Assembly: GCA_021802185.1 (NCBI GenBank)
Contig: JAKAAV010000016.1
Coordinates: 1 to 13,222 of the forward strand
Reading direction: 5' to 3'
DNA from: Chloroflexota bacterium
GTDB taxonomy: Bacteria > Chloroflexota > Limnocylindria > Limnocylindrales > CSP1-4
Length of the DNA stretch: 13,222 bases
Within the stretch, counting starts at the first letter, position 1; each line of letters begins with the position of its first letter. A program made the translations under genes and the position numbers. A model generated the notes under the pieces. It was not told the DNA's origin and did no database searches. It saw only the letters and a program-made list of their open reading frames with translations. Of this stretch, positions 6,495 through 12,426 are shown piece after piece.

Positions 6495-6618
6495 CTGCAC
6501 CTGCGGATCGTGCTGCGGCTGTCCGGCCTGCCCCTGCAGCTGTCCGTGTAGCGCGCACACCGTCGTTGCCCGACGCGCTCGGCTGCCGGCTCGTGCATGC
6601 GTCCGGGTCCCTCGATGA
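6487..6618 (+). CDS. Candidate Cys-rich metallothionein-like microprotein
   Basis: A 43-residue ORF from GTG 6487 to TGA 6616-6618. Residues 2-21 follow the pattern CxCxCxxCCxCxxCxCxCxC: ten cysteines in twenty residues, with only Asp, Thr, Gly, Ser, Pro and Ala between. His24 and Cys38 follow in a basic tail (six Arg). Such C-x-C density is typical of metallothioneins, which bind clusters of soft metal ions. I see no match to a named family (SmtA, MymT). Support for translation: GAGGAGGAGG (6471-6480) sits 6 nt before the GTG, the start overlaps the merR stop, and the stop overlaps the next gene's ATG 6615 as ATGA. Against: the DNA is rich in CTG/TGC, so a chance Cys run is possible, and the merR frame past its stop also shows good GC periodicity. 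Inferred role: metal buffering under MerR control. Confidence 0.5.
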   Translation: MCDCTCGSCCGCPACPCSCPCSAHTVVARRARLPARACVRVPR

Positions 6619-6968
6619 TGGCTGAGCGCGCCGTCGTGGACCCGGAGATCCACGTCGAGCTGCTGTGGTTCGCCGACTGTCCAAACCACGAGGAGGCCCG
6701 GCGGCTCCTCCGCGAGGTGCTGGACGAGCGAGGAATCGCGGCCGCCGTCGAGGACATCGACGCGACGCATCTGGCCGTGGCCGAGCAGCTTCGTTTCCCG
6801 GGCTCGCCGACGATCCGCGTGAACGGGCGGGATGTCGCGCCGGGCTTCGTCGATCCCGGCGACTACGCGCCCCGCTGTCGTATCTACTGGACGGCGGCGG
6901 GCCCTCGGGGGTTGCCCGAACGCGCCTGGATCGAGGCCAGTCTCGACGCCGCAGCCGACCAACGTTAG
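6615..6968 (+). CDS. Thioredoxin-fold-like protein of the DF-family (seleno)protein type
   Basis: A 117-residue small cytoplasmic protein. Its pattern fits the family annotated as DF family (seleno)protein, often beside mercury or metalloid genes: VELLWFADCPNHEEARRLL (15-33), then RFPGSPTIRVNGRDVAPG (about 60-77), CRIYW and a C-terminal PERAWIEASL. The strand-helix start with Cys and the SPTIRVNG strand (cis-Pro-like) indicate a thioredoxin-like fold. The first motif is C-P-N-H, so the second residue of a CxxC/CxxU redox pair is missing. The only other Cys is in the CRIYW segment. It may therefore bind or transfer a metal or thiol rather than act as a classic oxidoreductase. ATG 6615 is preferred for its ATGA overlap with the Cys-rich ORF. 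ATG 6597 (six residues longer) and ATG 6618 remain possible. It is the last gene of the MerR unit. Confidence 0.7.
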   Translation: MMAERAVVDPEIHVELLWFADCPNHEEARRLLREVLDERGIAAAVEDIDATHLAVAEQLRFPGSPTIRVNGRDVAPGFVDPGDYAPRCRIYWTAAGPRGLPERAWIEASLDAAADQR

Positions 6969-7023
6969 TGTCGGTGCCGCCGTTGACACCCGCGGTGGAA
7001 CGGCCGCAGGCACGCGCGAGCTG

Positions 7024-7066
7024 ACCCCACGTAAGCGGTTGTCCAGCACCGCCTGGCCCGTGGGGT
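7024..7066. other. Two-level hairpin between the metal cassette and ccmA
   Basis: ACCCCACG (7024-7031) pairs with CGTGGGGT (7059-7066). Inside, GCGGT (7035-7039) pairs with ACCGC (7048-7052) around an 8-nt loop. Five nt later a second, stronger hairpin begins. Together they occupy most of the centre of the 239-nt gap 6969-7207, in which I see no credible gene. They could be a terminator pair or a structured RNA element. Confidence 0.4.
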
Positions 7067-7070
7067 TGAG

Positions 7071-7099
7071 GTCGTCGGCGAACTGGGTCCGCCGACGAC
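7071..7099. terminator. Perfect 10-bp hairpin, probable terminator of the metal cassette
   Basis: GTCGTCGGCG (7071-7080) pairs perfectly with CGCCGACGAC (7090-7099) around the 9-nt loop AACTGGGTC. No T tract follows on the + strand, so it may act only partly, or with Rho. It lies about 100 nt after the thioredoxin-like gene and 60 nt before the ccm -10 element, a suitable place to separate the two transcripts. Confidence 0.4.
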
Positions 7100-7158
7100 G
7101 GTCGAAGCGCGGGCGCCGCACAGATGCCCGTTTCACGACGGAAGACGCCGACCGCCCG

Positions 7159-7178
7159 TATACTACTGGTCGGTAGTA
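7159..7178 (+). promoter_or_regulatory. -10 element overlapped by an 18-bp dyad upstream of ccmA
   Basis: TATACT (7159-7164) is the best -10 hexamer in the gap and the only AT-rich spot. It is overlapped by a dyad, TACTAC (7161-7166) and GTAGTA (7173-7178), with a 6-nt centre TGGTCG. Transcription would start near 7171, inside the dyad. No good -35 is seen 16-18 nt upstream. Overlap of an operator with -10 and start point is typical for repression, and the size and GGTCGGTA content resemble TetR-family sites. No such regulator is encoded in the window. Confidence 0.45.
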
Positions 7179-7207
7179 GCCCCTGACTCCGCGAGGGTTT
7201 GCGTCTC

Positions 7208-7912
7208 ATGCCGTCCCCCGTGATCCTTGGCTCTCCGCGTGCCTCGTCAGCGTTCGTGCTGATCGCACACGGCCTGACACGCCTGTACGGCGACACGGTC
7301 GCCGTGTGGCGCGCCGACCTGCGCACCAGCAGCGGCGAGGCCGTGGCGATCCAGGGACCGAACGGGTCCGGCAAATCGACCCTGCTTCGCCTGCTGGCGG
7401 GCCTCGCCACTCCGACCAGCGGCACGGTGAGCTGGGCGGCGAGCGCGGGGGCGAGCCGCCCGAAGGTCGGGTATCTCGGCCACGCGAGCCACCTGTTCGA
7501 GGCGCTGACGCCGGTCGAGAACATCCGGCTGGCAGCCCGCCTCGCGCGAACCGATCCGGACCGGGGCCTCCGTCTCCTCGAGGAGCTCGGTATCGCGAGC
7601 TGGGCGGGTCGGCGGTGCGGCGATCTGTCGGCGGGCACGGTGCGTCGCGTGGCGCTGGCGCGGGTGCTCGCCACCGACCCCGACGTCGTCATCGTGGACG
7701 AGCCGTTCGCGGCCCTCGACCCGACCGCGGCGGGACTGGTGGAGGCGACCATCCGCGCCCGGTGTGGGCAGCGCCTGCTGATCCTGGCCAGTCACGGCGA
7801 CGCGCGCACGCGCGCCGTTGCGGACCGTCTCTTCGAGATGTGCGATGGACGCCTCGAGGAGCGGGATACCTGGAGTGGGGCACTTCCTGCCCAGACGGGA
7901 AGTGCGGGATGA
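7208..7912 (+). CDS. ccmA: Cytochrome c biogenesis ATP-binding protein CcmA
   Basis: The ATPase of the CcmABCD complex, which releases heme-loaded CcmE from CcmC/D during System I cytochrome c maturation; it acts at the cytoplasmic face. The 234 residues hold all ABC motifs: Walker A GPNGSGKST (50-58), the signature at DLSAGTVRRVALAR, Walker B VVIVDEPFAALD and the switch His in ASHG. The signature reads LSAGT where CcmA usually has LSAGQ, a mild deviation. ATG 7208 is chosen because GAGGG (7193-7197) stands 10 nt upstream; TTG 7199 would be too close to it. It is the first gene of an eight-gene operon. Its stop overlaps ccmB as ATGA. Confidence 0.92.
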   Translation: MPSPVILGSPRASSAFVLIAHGLTRLYGDTVAVWRADLRTSSGEAVAIQGPNGSGKSTLLRLLAGLATPTSGTVSWAASAGASRPKVGYLGHASHLFEALTPVENIRLAARLARTDPDRGLRLLEELGIASWAGRRCGDLSAGTVRRVALARVLATDPDVVIVDEPFAALDPTAAGLVEATIRARCGQRLLILASHGDARTRAVADRLFEMCDGRLEERDTWSGALPAQTGSAG

Positions 7913-8586
7913 ACGTGTTCGCCGATGCCGCGCTTCTCGCGGCCAAGGATCTGCGCGCCGAGTTGCGGAGCCGAGGTGCGCTCGTCGCCGCCGGCACGCT
8001 CGGCGCGGTCGCCTTCGTGGTGGCCGCGATGGCGGCGGGCCCCGACCGCGCCCAGCTGCGTCAACTCGCCCCGGCCCTTACGTGGCTCGCACTCCTGTAC
8101 GCCGCGATCGCGATGGCGGACCGGCTCGACCTGGTGGATCGACGCGACGATGCGTTCTCCGCGCTCTGGCTCGCCCTCGAGGACCGGCGCGCAATCTACC
8201 TCGGGAAGGTGCTCGCCCTCGCGGTCGTGCTCCTGGTGCTGCAGGGCGTGCTCTTCGGCCTGGCCGTGGTGCTGCTCGACCTGCCGCTGTCCGGCGAGGC
8301 CCTGTGGCTTGCACCTGTGGCCGTCGTCGCCGCCCTCGGCGCCGCGGCGACGAGCGTGCTCGTCGTGGCACTCGCCGGCGCGAGCGGGCAGCGGACGCTC
8401 CTGATGCCGCTCCTGCTCCTGCCATTGATGGTGCCGGTGCTCCTCGCGGCCGTGGAGTCGACCGGCGCAATCCTGGTGTCAGCACCCGCGGCGGCGTTGC
8501 AGTGGCTCGCCCTGTCTGCGGCCCAGGCCGCCCTCTTCGCTGGACTCGGCGTGCTCGTCTACGAGCACGCGGCGACGCCGGAATGA
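7909..8586 (+). CDS. ccmB: Heme exporter / cytochrome c maturation protein CcmB
   Basis: The membrane subunit that partners CcmA in the CcmABCD release complex. It has 225 residues and about six membrane helices (about 25-44, 47-66, 98-125, 135-156, 163-182 and 190-215). The N-terminal amphipathic part, AKDLRAELRSRGAL, and the family-typical LDRRDDAFSALWLALEDRRAIYLGK region (about 75-101) are both present. Length and order are normal. ATG 7909 overlaps the ccmA stop as ATGA. A 7-bp hairpin (CACTTCC 7881-7887 with GGAAGTG 7898-7904) just before the start contains the probable ribosome-binding purines, so translation may depend on ribosomes finishing ccmA. Confidence 0.88.
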   Translation: MNVFADAALLAAKDLRAELRSRGALVAAGTLGAVAFVVAAMAAGPDRAQLRQLAPALTWLALLYAAIAMADRLDLVDRRDDAFSALWLALEDRRAIYLGKVLALAVVLLVLQGVLFGLAVVLLDLPLSGEALWLAPVAVVAALGAAATSVLVVALAGASGQRTLLMPLLLLPLMVPVLLAAVESTGAILVSAPAAALQWLALSAAQAALFAGLGVLVYEHAATPE

Positions 8587-9287
8587 GCGCCGGGGGCCGC
8601 CTGTCGCGGTTCTCCAGGCCGTGGGTCGGGGTCGTCGCGGCGGCGGCCACGGCCTGCACCGTCGTCTTCGGGCTCTTCATCGTCCCGCCCGATCGGCTCC
8701 AGGGGGATGTGCAGCGGATCATGTACATCCACGTCCCGAGCGCATGGCTCGGCTACCTCGGGTTCTTCATCACGTTCGCAGCCAGCGCCGCCTTCCTGTG
8801 GCGGCGGGATCCGCGATACGACCGGGTCGCGGTCGCGGGGGCCGAACTCGGGCTGCTCTTCACGGGCCTCACCATCGTGACCGGGGCGCTGTGGGGCAAG
8901 GCGACCTGGGGGGTCTGGTGGGACTGGGACCCGCGCCTGACGACGACCGCGATCCTCTTCGTCATCTACGCGGGCTACGTCCTGCTCCGGGGGTCGATCG
9001 TCGACCGGTGGCGTCGCGCCCGCCTGGCCGCCGTGCTCGGGATCATCGGCTTCGCCGACGTGCCCATCGTGCACTTCTCGGTGCTGTGGTGGCGCGGCCT
9101 CCACCAGGCGCCGACCGTCATCCAGCCGGGCGACCCGACGATCAGCCACCTGCTGCTGGCGGCGCTGCTCCTCAACCTCGCGAGTTTCACCTTGCTGTTC
9201 GCATGGCTCCTGGTGCGGCGGGTGGAGCTCGAGGCCGATCGCGACCAGGTGCTGGCCGTGATCGGCGAGTCGGAGCCGGCTGCATGA
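8583..9287 (+). CDS. ccmC: Heme-handling membrane protein CcmC
   Basis: CcmC presents heme to CcmE at the outer face of the membrane. The 234 residues form six predicted membrane helices. The tryptophan-rich WWD motif is WGVWWDWDPRLT (109-120). The conserved heme-liganding histidines are His50, in MYIHVPSAW, and His164, in PIVHFSVLWW. The adjoining RGLHQAP (His174) is also typical. The sequence RIMYIHVPSAWLGY is highly diagnostic for CcmC as opposed to CcsA. ATG 8583 overlaps the ccmB stop as ATGA, and its own stop overlaps ccmD as ATGA. The charged C-terminal tail is cytoplasmic. Confidence 0.95.
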   Translation: MSAGGRLSRFSRPWVGVVAAAATACTVVFGLFIVPPDRLQGDVQRIMYIHVPSAWLGYLGFFITFAASAAFLWRRDPRYDRVAVAGAELGLLFTGLTIVTGALWGKATWGVWWDWDPRLTTTAILFVIYAGYVLLRGSIVDRWRRARLAAVLGIIGFADVPIVHFSVLWWRGLHQAPTVIQPGDPTISHLLLAALLLNLASFTLLFAWLLVRRVELEADRDQVLAVIGESEPAA

Positions 9288-9454
9288 CCGACGCGGCGCT
9301 CCTCGCGGCGGCCTATCTGCTCGTGGGCGGCGGTCTCGTCGGGTACGCCGTCTCCCTCGCTCGACGCGCGACCGAGGCCCGTCGCCTCGAGCGGATCGTG
9401 CGCCGGAGAGACGCCGGGTCCGACGCGGCCGCGACCTCCACCGACAACTCGTGA
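9284..9454 (+). CDS. ccmD: CcmD-like small membrane protein
   Basis: A 56-residue protein with one N-terminal membrane helix (about 4-25), followed by an Arg-rich cytoplasmic stretch (LARRATEARRLERIVRRR). CcmD proteins are poorly conserved in sequence but have exactly this topology and place between ccmC and ccmE. They stabilise the CcmABC-CcmE complex. The assignment rests on topology and position rather than motifs. ATG 9284 overlaps the ccmC stop as ATGA; the stop overlaps ccmE as GTGA. Confidence 0.8.
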   Translation: MTDAALLAAAYLLVGGGLVGYAVSLARRATEARRLERIVRRRDAGSDAAATSTDNS

Positions 9455-9900
9455 GCCGCCGTCCACGTCCCGCCACGCTTCTCGGGCTGGCGCTCCTGTC
9501 GGGCGCCTTCCTCGGTCTCGTCGGCATGGGCCTCACGAGCGCGCTGGTCTACTACCAGACACCCACGGAGCTCGCCAGTTTGCCGGTTGGCCGCGCGGTC
9601 CGGCTCTACGGCATCGTCGCGTCTGGAAGCGTCCGCTGGGACGCCGGCACGAAGACATTGCGGTTTGCCGTCACCGACGGCACGACCACGTTCGACGTCA
9701 CCACCCAGAACGTCCCCACCGCCCTGTTCCGCGAGGGGATCGGCGTGGTGCTCGAGGGCCGGAAGAATGGCCGGCGGAGCTTCCTCGCGGACGCCATCCT
9801 AGTCAAGCACTCGTCCGTATACGAGCCGTTGAGGCCCGGCGAGACCGTGCCGCCCGGCGTGCTCCAGCAGATCCTCGCCGGGAAGGAGGCCAGTCCGTGA
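9451..9900 (+). CDS. ccmE: Heme chaperone CcmE
   Basis: A periplasm-facing heme chaperone that binds heme covalently through one histidine and passes it to CcmF/CcmH. The 149 residues comprise an N-terminal anchor (about 9-33, with LALLSGAFLGLVGMGLTSAL) and the OB-fold beta-barrel (about 36-115, with RAVRLYGIVASGSVRW and the VVLEGRKNG strand). The heme site is KHSSVYEP, giving His120 and Tyr124, the canonical HxxxY spacing rather than the CxxxY variant known from some bacteria and archaea. The start is GTG 9451 (GTGA overlap with ccmD). The stop overlaps ccmF as GTGA. Confidence 0.93.
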   Translation: MSRRPRPATLLGLALLSGAFLGLVGMGLTSALVYYQTPTELASLPVGRAVRLYGIVASGSVRWDAGTKTLRFAVTDGTTTFDVTTQNVPTALFREGIGVVLEGRKNGRRSFLADAILVKHSSVYEPLRPGETVPPGVLQQILAGKEASP

Positions 9901-11879
9901 TCGGGGCGGCGGGCCTCACCGCCGCGGTCGTCGCGTTGGGCGGTGCCCTCTTCGGCCTCCGCGCGAGCCTGCGTGGGCGCCGCTCGGCCGAACGGCTCGC
10001 CGAGGCCATCCTGTGGTCGCGCGTGACCCTGGTCGCGGCGGCGACCGGCAACGGACTCCTCGTCGCGGCCCTGATCGGGCACCAGTTCGGTATCGCCTAC
10101 GTTGCCGAGGTGGGCAGTCGCGAAACGCCGCTGCTGTACACGGTGGCCTCGCTGTGGGGTGGCCTGGCCGGGTCACTGCTCTTCTGGTCGCTGTTGCTCG
10201 CGGGCGTCACCGCGCTCCTCGCCTGGTCCGCGTCCGCTCCGCTGCGCCCTCTTCTGCCCGTCGCGCTCGCGGTCCTGTTCGCGCTTCTCGCATTCTTCTC
10301 TCTGCTCGCGATCTGGCCGGCGAGTCCTTGGGGACGTGTGTCACCCGTCCCGGCGGACGGCGGTGGGCCCAACCCGTTGCTCACGGACCACCCGCTTATG
10401 GCGATCCACCCGCCCCTCCTGTACTCCGGGTTCGTGCTCCTCGCGGTGCCGTTCGCGCTGACCATCGCGGCGCTGGTGGAAGGGCGTCTCGACGCCGTCT
10501 GGCTCGCGGCGGCCCGCCGCTGGACGCTCCTCGCGTGGATCTCGCTGAGCCTGGGACTGCTCGCGGGGGCGGCCTGGTCGTATGCCGTCCTGGGCTGGGG
10601 CGGGTACTGGGCGTGGGACCCGGTCGAGAACCTCGCCCTGCTGCCCTGGCTCACCGCCACCGCGTTCCTCCATTCGGCGATGGGGGGGCTCCGGCGAGGC
10701 CTGGCCGCCTGGGACGTGTCACTGGTGGTCGCGTCGTTCGCGCTGACCCTGCTGGCCACCCTCGTGACCCGCAGCGATGTCCTGAACTCCGTGCACGCCT
10801 TCACGCAGTCGGCGCTCGGTCCGCTCTTCCTGGGCCTGCTCGGCAGCGTCCTCGTCGGCTCGATGGGGCTCCTGGCCACCCGCCTCCCCGCGGATCCGAT
10901 CCGTGTCCCGCTCGGGGCGCGCGGTGTCGCGTTCCTGCTCAATAACGTATTGCTGGTCTCGATCGCAGGCACGGTGCTCATCGGCACGTTGTTTCCCCTC
11001 TTCGTGGAGGCCGCGAGCGGGTCGCAGGTGAGCGTGGGCGCCCCGTACTTCGATCGCATCGTCGGGCCGCTCGTCCTCGCGCTCGTGGTGCTGCTGGGCA
11101 TCGGTCCGTCGCTGCCCTGGGGATCCTGGAGCGTCGGATCGCGCCGTCGCCTGCTGCCTGGCCTGACGGGCGCGGCGCTGCTGGCGGCGGGCCTGGCAGT
11201 AGGGGCGGTGTCTCCCGCCCTCGTGGCGGGAGTTGCGGTCGCCGCGTTCGGGCTCCTGCAGACCGTCGCCTACCTCTGGCCTCGAGTCTGGCGGCTGACG
11301 CGCGGCAGGTCGCGGCGCCCTCCCTCCCGCGACCGGCCGGACGGCGGCAGCGTCCCTCCGCGCTCGCTGGGCGGTCTGCTCGTGCACGCGGGCATCACCG
11401 TCATGGCGCTCGCGGTGGTGGTGTCGGCCACCGGACGCCAGGAGACCGTGCTGACGCTGCACACCCGAGAGACCGGGTACGCGGGTCCGCTGGCGCTCAC
11501 CCTGACTGCCGTGCGGAACAGCCAGGAGCCGGATCGCCTGGTTACGAGCGCCGAGCTGTTGCTCACCCAGGGCGGAGCCACCGAGATCGCGGCTCCGGCG
11601 CTCAGCACCTATCCGACGTCGCAGGAATCGATCGGGACGCCCGCCATCATCCCGGGCCCCACGCGGAACCTGTACATCTCGCTGCTCCAGACCGATCCCG
11701 GCGCAGGGACCGCGACGTTCCGGCTCGACACCGACCCGCTGCTCAGCTGGATGTGGGTGGGCGGGCTGCTGACCGGCCTCGGCGGTGTGGTCGCGGTCTG
11801 GCCCGGTCGGCCGATCCGTGGCACCCGAGTGCGCGGCCGTGCCCCTCGCGTCGTGACGCTTCCCGCCGATGTCGACTGA
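9897..11879 (+). CDS. ccmF: Cytochrome c heme lyase subunit CcmF
   Basis: CcmF is the large membrane core of the System I heme ligation complex. It binds a structural heme b and transfers heme from CcmE to the CxxCH of apocytochrome c. The 660 residues match the family, with about fifteen membrane helices. The WWD domain is WGGYWAWDPVENLALLPWL (234-252). The four conserved histidines are present: His171 (AIHPPLLYSGF), His259 (FLHSAM), His300 (NSVHAF) and His497 (LLVHAGITV), corresponding to His173, 261, 303 and 491 of the E. coli protein. The soluble region between 497 and the last helix carries the family's beta-rich periplasmic domain. The start is GTG 9897 (GTGA overlap with ccmE). The end overlaps ccmG by 11 nt. 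Confidence 0.95.
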   Translation: MIGAAGLTAAVVALGGALFGLRASLRGRRSAERLAEAILWSRVTLVAAATGNGLLVAALIGHQFGIAYVAEVGSRETPLLYTVASLWGGLAGSLLFWSLLLAGVTALLAWSASAPLRPLLPVALAVLFALLAFFSLLAIWPASPWGRVSPVPADGGGPNPLLTDHPLMAIHPPLLYSGFVLLAVPFALTIAALVEGRLDAVWLAAARRWTLLAWISLSLGLLAGAAWSYAVLGWGGYWAWDPVENLALLPWLTATAFLHSAMGGLRRGLAAWDVSLVVASFALTLLATLVTRSDVLNSVHAFTQSALGPLFLGLLGSVLVGSMGLLATRLPADPIRVPLGARGVAFLLNNVLLVSIAGTVLIGTLFPLFVEAASGSQVSVGAPYFDRIVGPLVLALVVLLGIGPSLPWGSWSVGSRRRLLPGLTGAALLAAGLAVGAVSPALVAGVAVAAFGLLQTVAYLWPRVWRLTRGRSRRPPSRDRPDGGSVPPRSLGGLLVHAGITVMALAVVVSATGRQETVLTLHTRETGYAGPLALTLTAVRNSQEPDRLVTSAELLLTQGGATEIAAPALSTYPTSQESIGTPAIIPGPTRNLYISLLQTDPGAGTATFRLDTDPLLSWMWVGGLLTGLGGVVAVWPGRPIRGTRVRGRAPRVVTLPADVD

Positions 11880-12426
11880 GAACGCGGCCTCGGCGCCGCT
11901 GGGTCGCCGGCGATTGGCCGCGCTCGCCTCCGCCGCCGGGCTCGGCGCACTGGTGCTCCTCGCCCTCGGGGTGGGCCTCACGCGCGACCCGTCGCGGATC
12001 GTGTCACCTCTGGTCGGTCGGGCGGCGCCCGACTTCCGGATCCAGGCGCTGGACGGCCGCTGGGTCCGCCTGGCCGACTACCTCGGGCACCCGGTTGTGC
12101 TCAACTTCTGGGCGTCCTGGTGCCCGCCCTGCCGTGACGAGGCGCCGCTGCTCGCCGATGCGGCGGCGACATACGGTCCCAACGGCCTCGTGGTGCTCGG
12201 CGTCGTCTTTCAGGACAGCCCCGATGCGGCGCGGGCATTCATGGCCGGATTCGGGCAGCGCTATCCAGGGCTGATCGACCCGGGCGGCCGGACGGCGCTC
12301 GACTACGGGGTGGGGGGGATCCCGGAGACGTTCTTCATCGGACGCGACGGCACGATCGTGGCGAAGCAGATCGGCCCGGTCACGGACTCAAGCCTGCGCG
12401 CCGACATCGACGCCATCCTGCCGTGA
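11869..12426 (+). CDS. ccmG: Thiol-disulfide oxidoreductase CcmG/DsbE (TlpA-like)
   Basis: A membrane-tethered thioredoxin that reduces the disulfide of CcmH and/or the apocytochrome CxxCH before heme attachment. The 185 residues consist of an N-terminal anchor (about 16-37) and a thioredoxin domain (about 50-185). The active site is NFWASWCPPCRDEAP with Cys85 and Cys88. The cis-proline loop is GGIPETFFIGRDG (Pro152), as expected for the CcmG/TlpA group. The central insertion with VVLGVVFQDSPDAARAF is also typical. ATG 11869 lies inside the ccmF end (11-nt overlap). The stop overlaps the next gene as GTGA. Confidence 0.92.
   Translation: MSTENAASAPLGRRRLAALASAAGLGALVLLALGVGLTRDPSRIVSPLVGRAAPDFRIQALDGRWVRLADYLGHPVVLNFWASWCPPCRDEAPLLADAAATYGPNGLVVLGVVFQDSPDAARAFMAGFGQRYPGLIDPGGRTALDYGVGGIPETFFIGRDGTIVAKQIGPVTDSSLRADIDAILP

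Noticed and set aside
6491..6625. 44-residue ORF starting at GTG 6491 in the third frame, overlapping the merR stop as GTGA
   Set aside because: It competes with the Cys-rich ORF. Its first half has poor third-position GC, and the Shine-Dalgarno spacing is less favourable (10 nt). Its second half has better GC periodicity, so it is not fully excluded.
4902..7136. 744-codon open frame on the minus strand
   Set aside because: It runs antisense across pspAA, two membrane-protein genes, merR and the thioredoxin-like gene. Its translation is Arg/Pro/His-rich without domains, a usual shadow of high-GC coding DNA.
6990..7136. Coding-like third-position GC on the minus strand, possibly a gene remnant in the gap before ccmA
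   Set aside because: The stretch (with DDLNPTGQAVLDN) shows good periodicity but belongs to no family I recognise, coincides with hairpin arms that bias the codons, and has no clear start signal.
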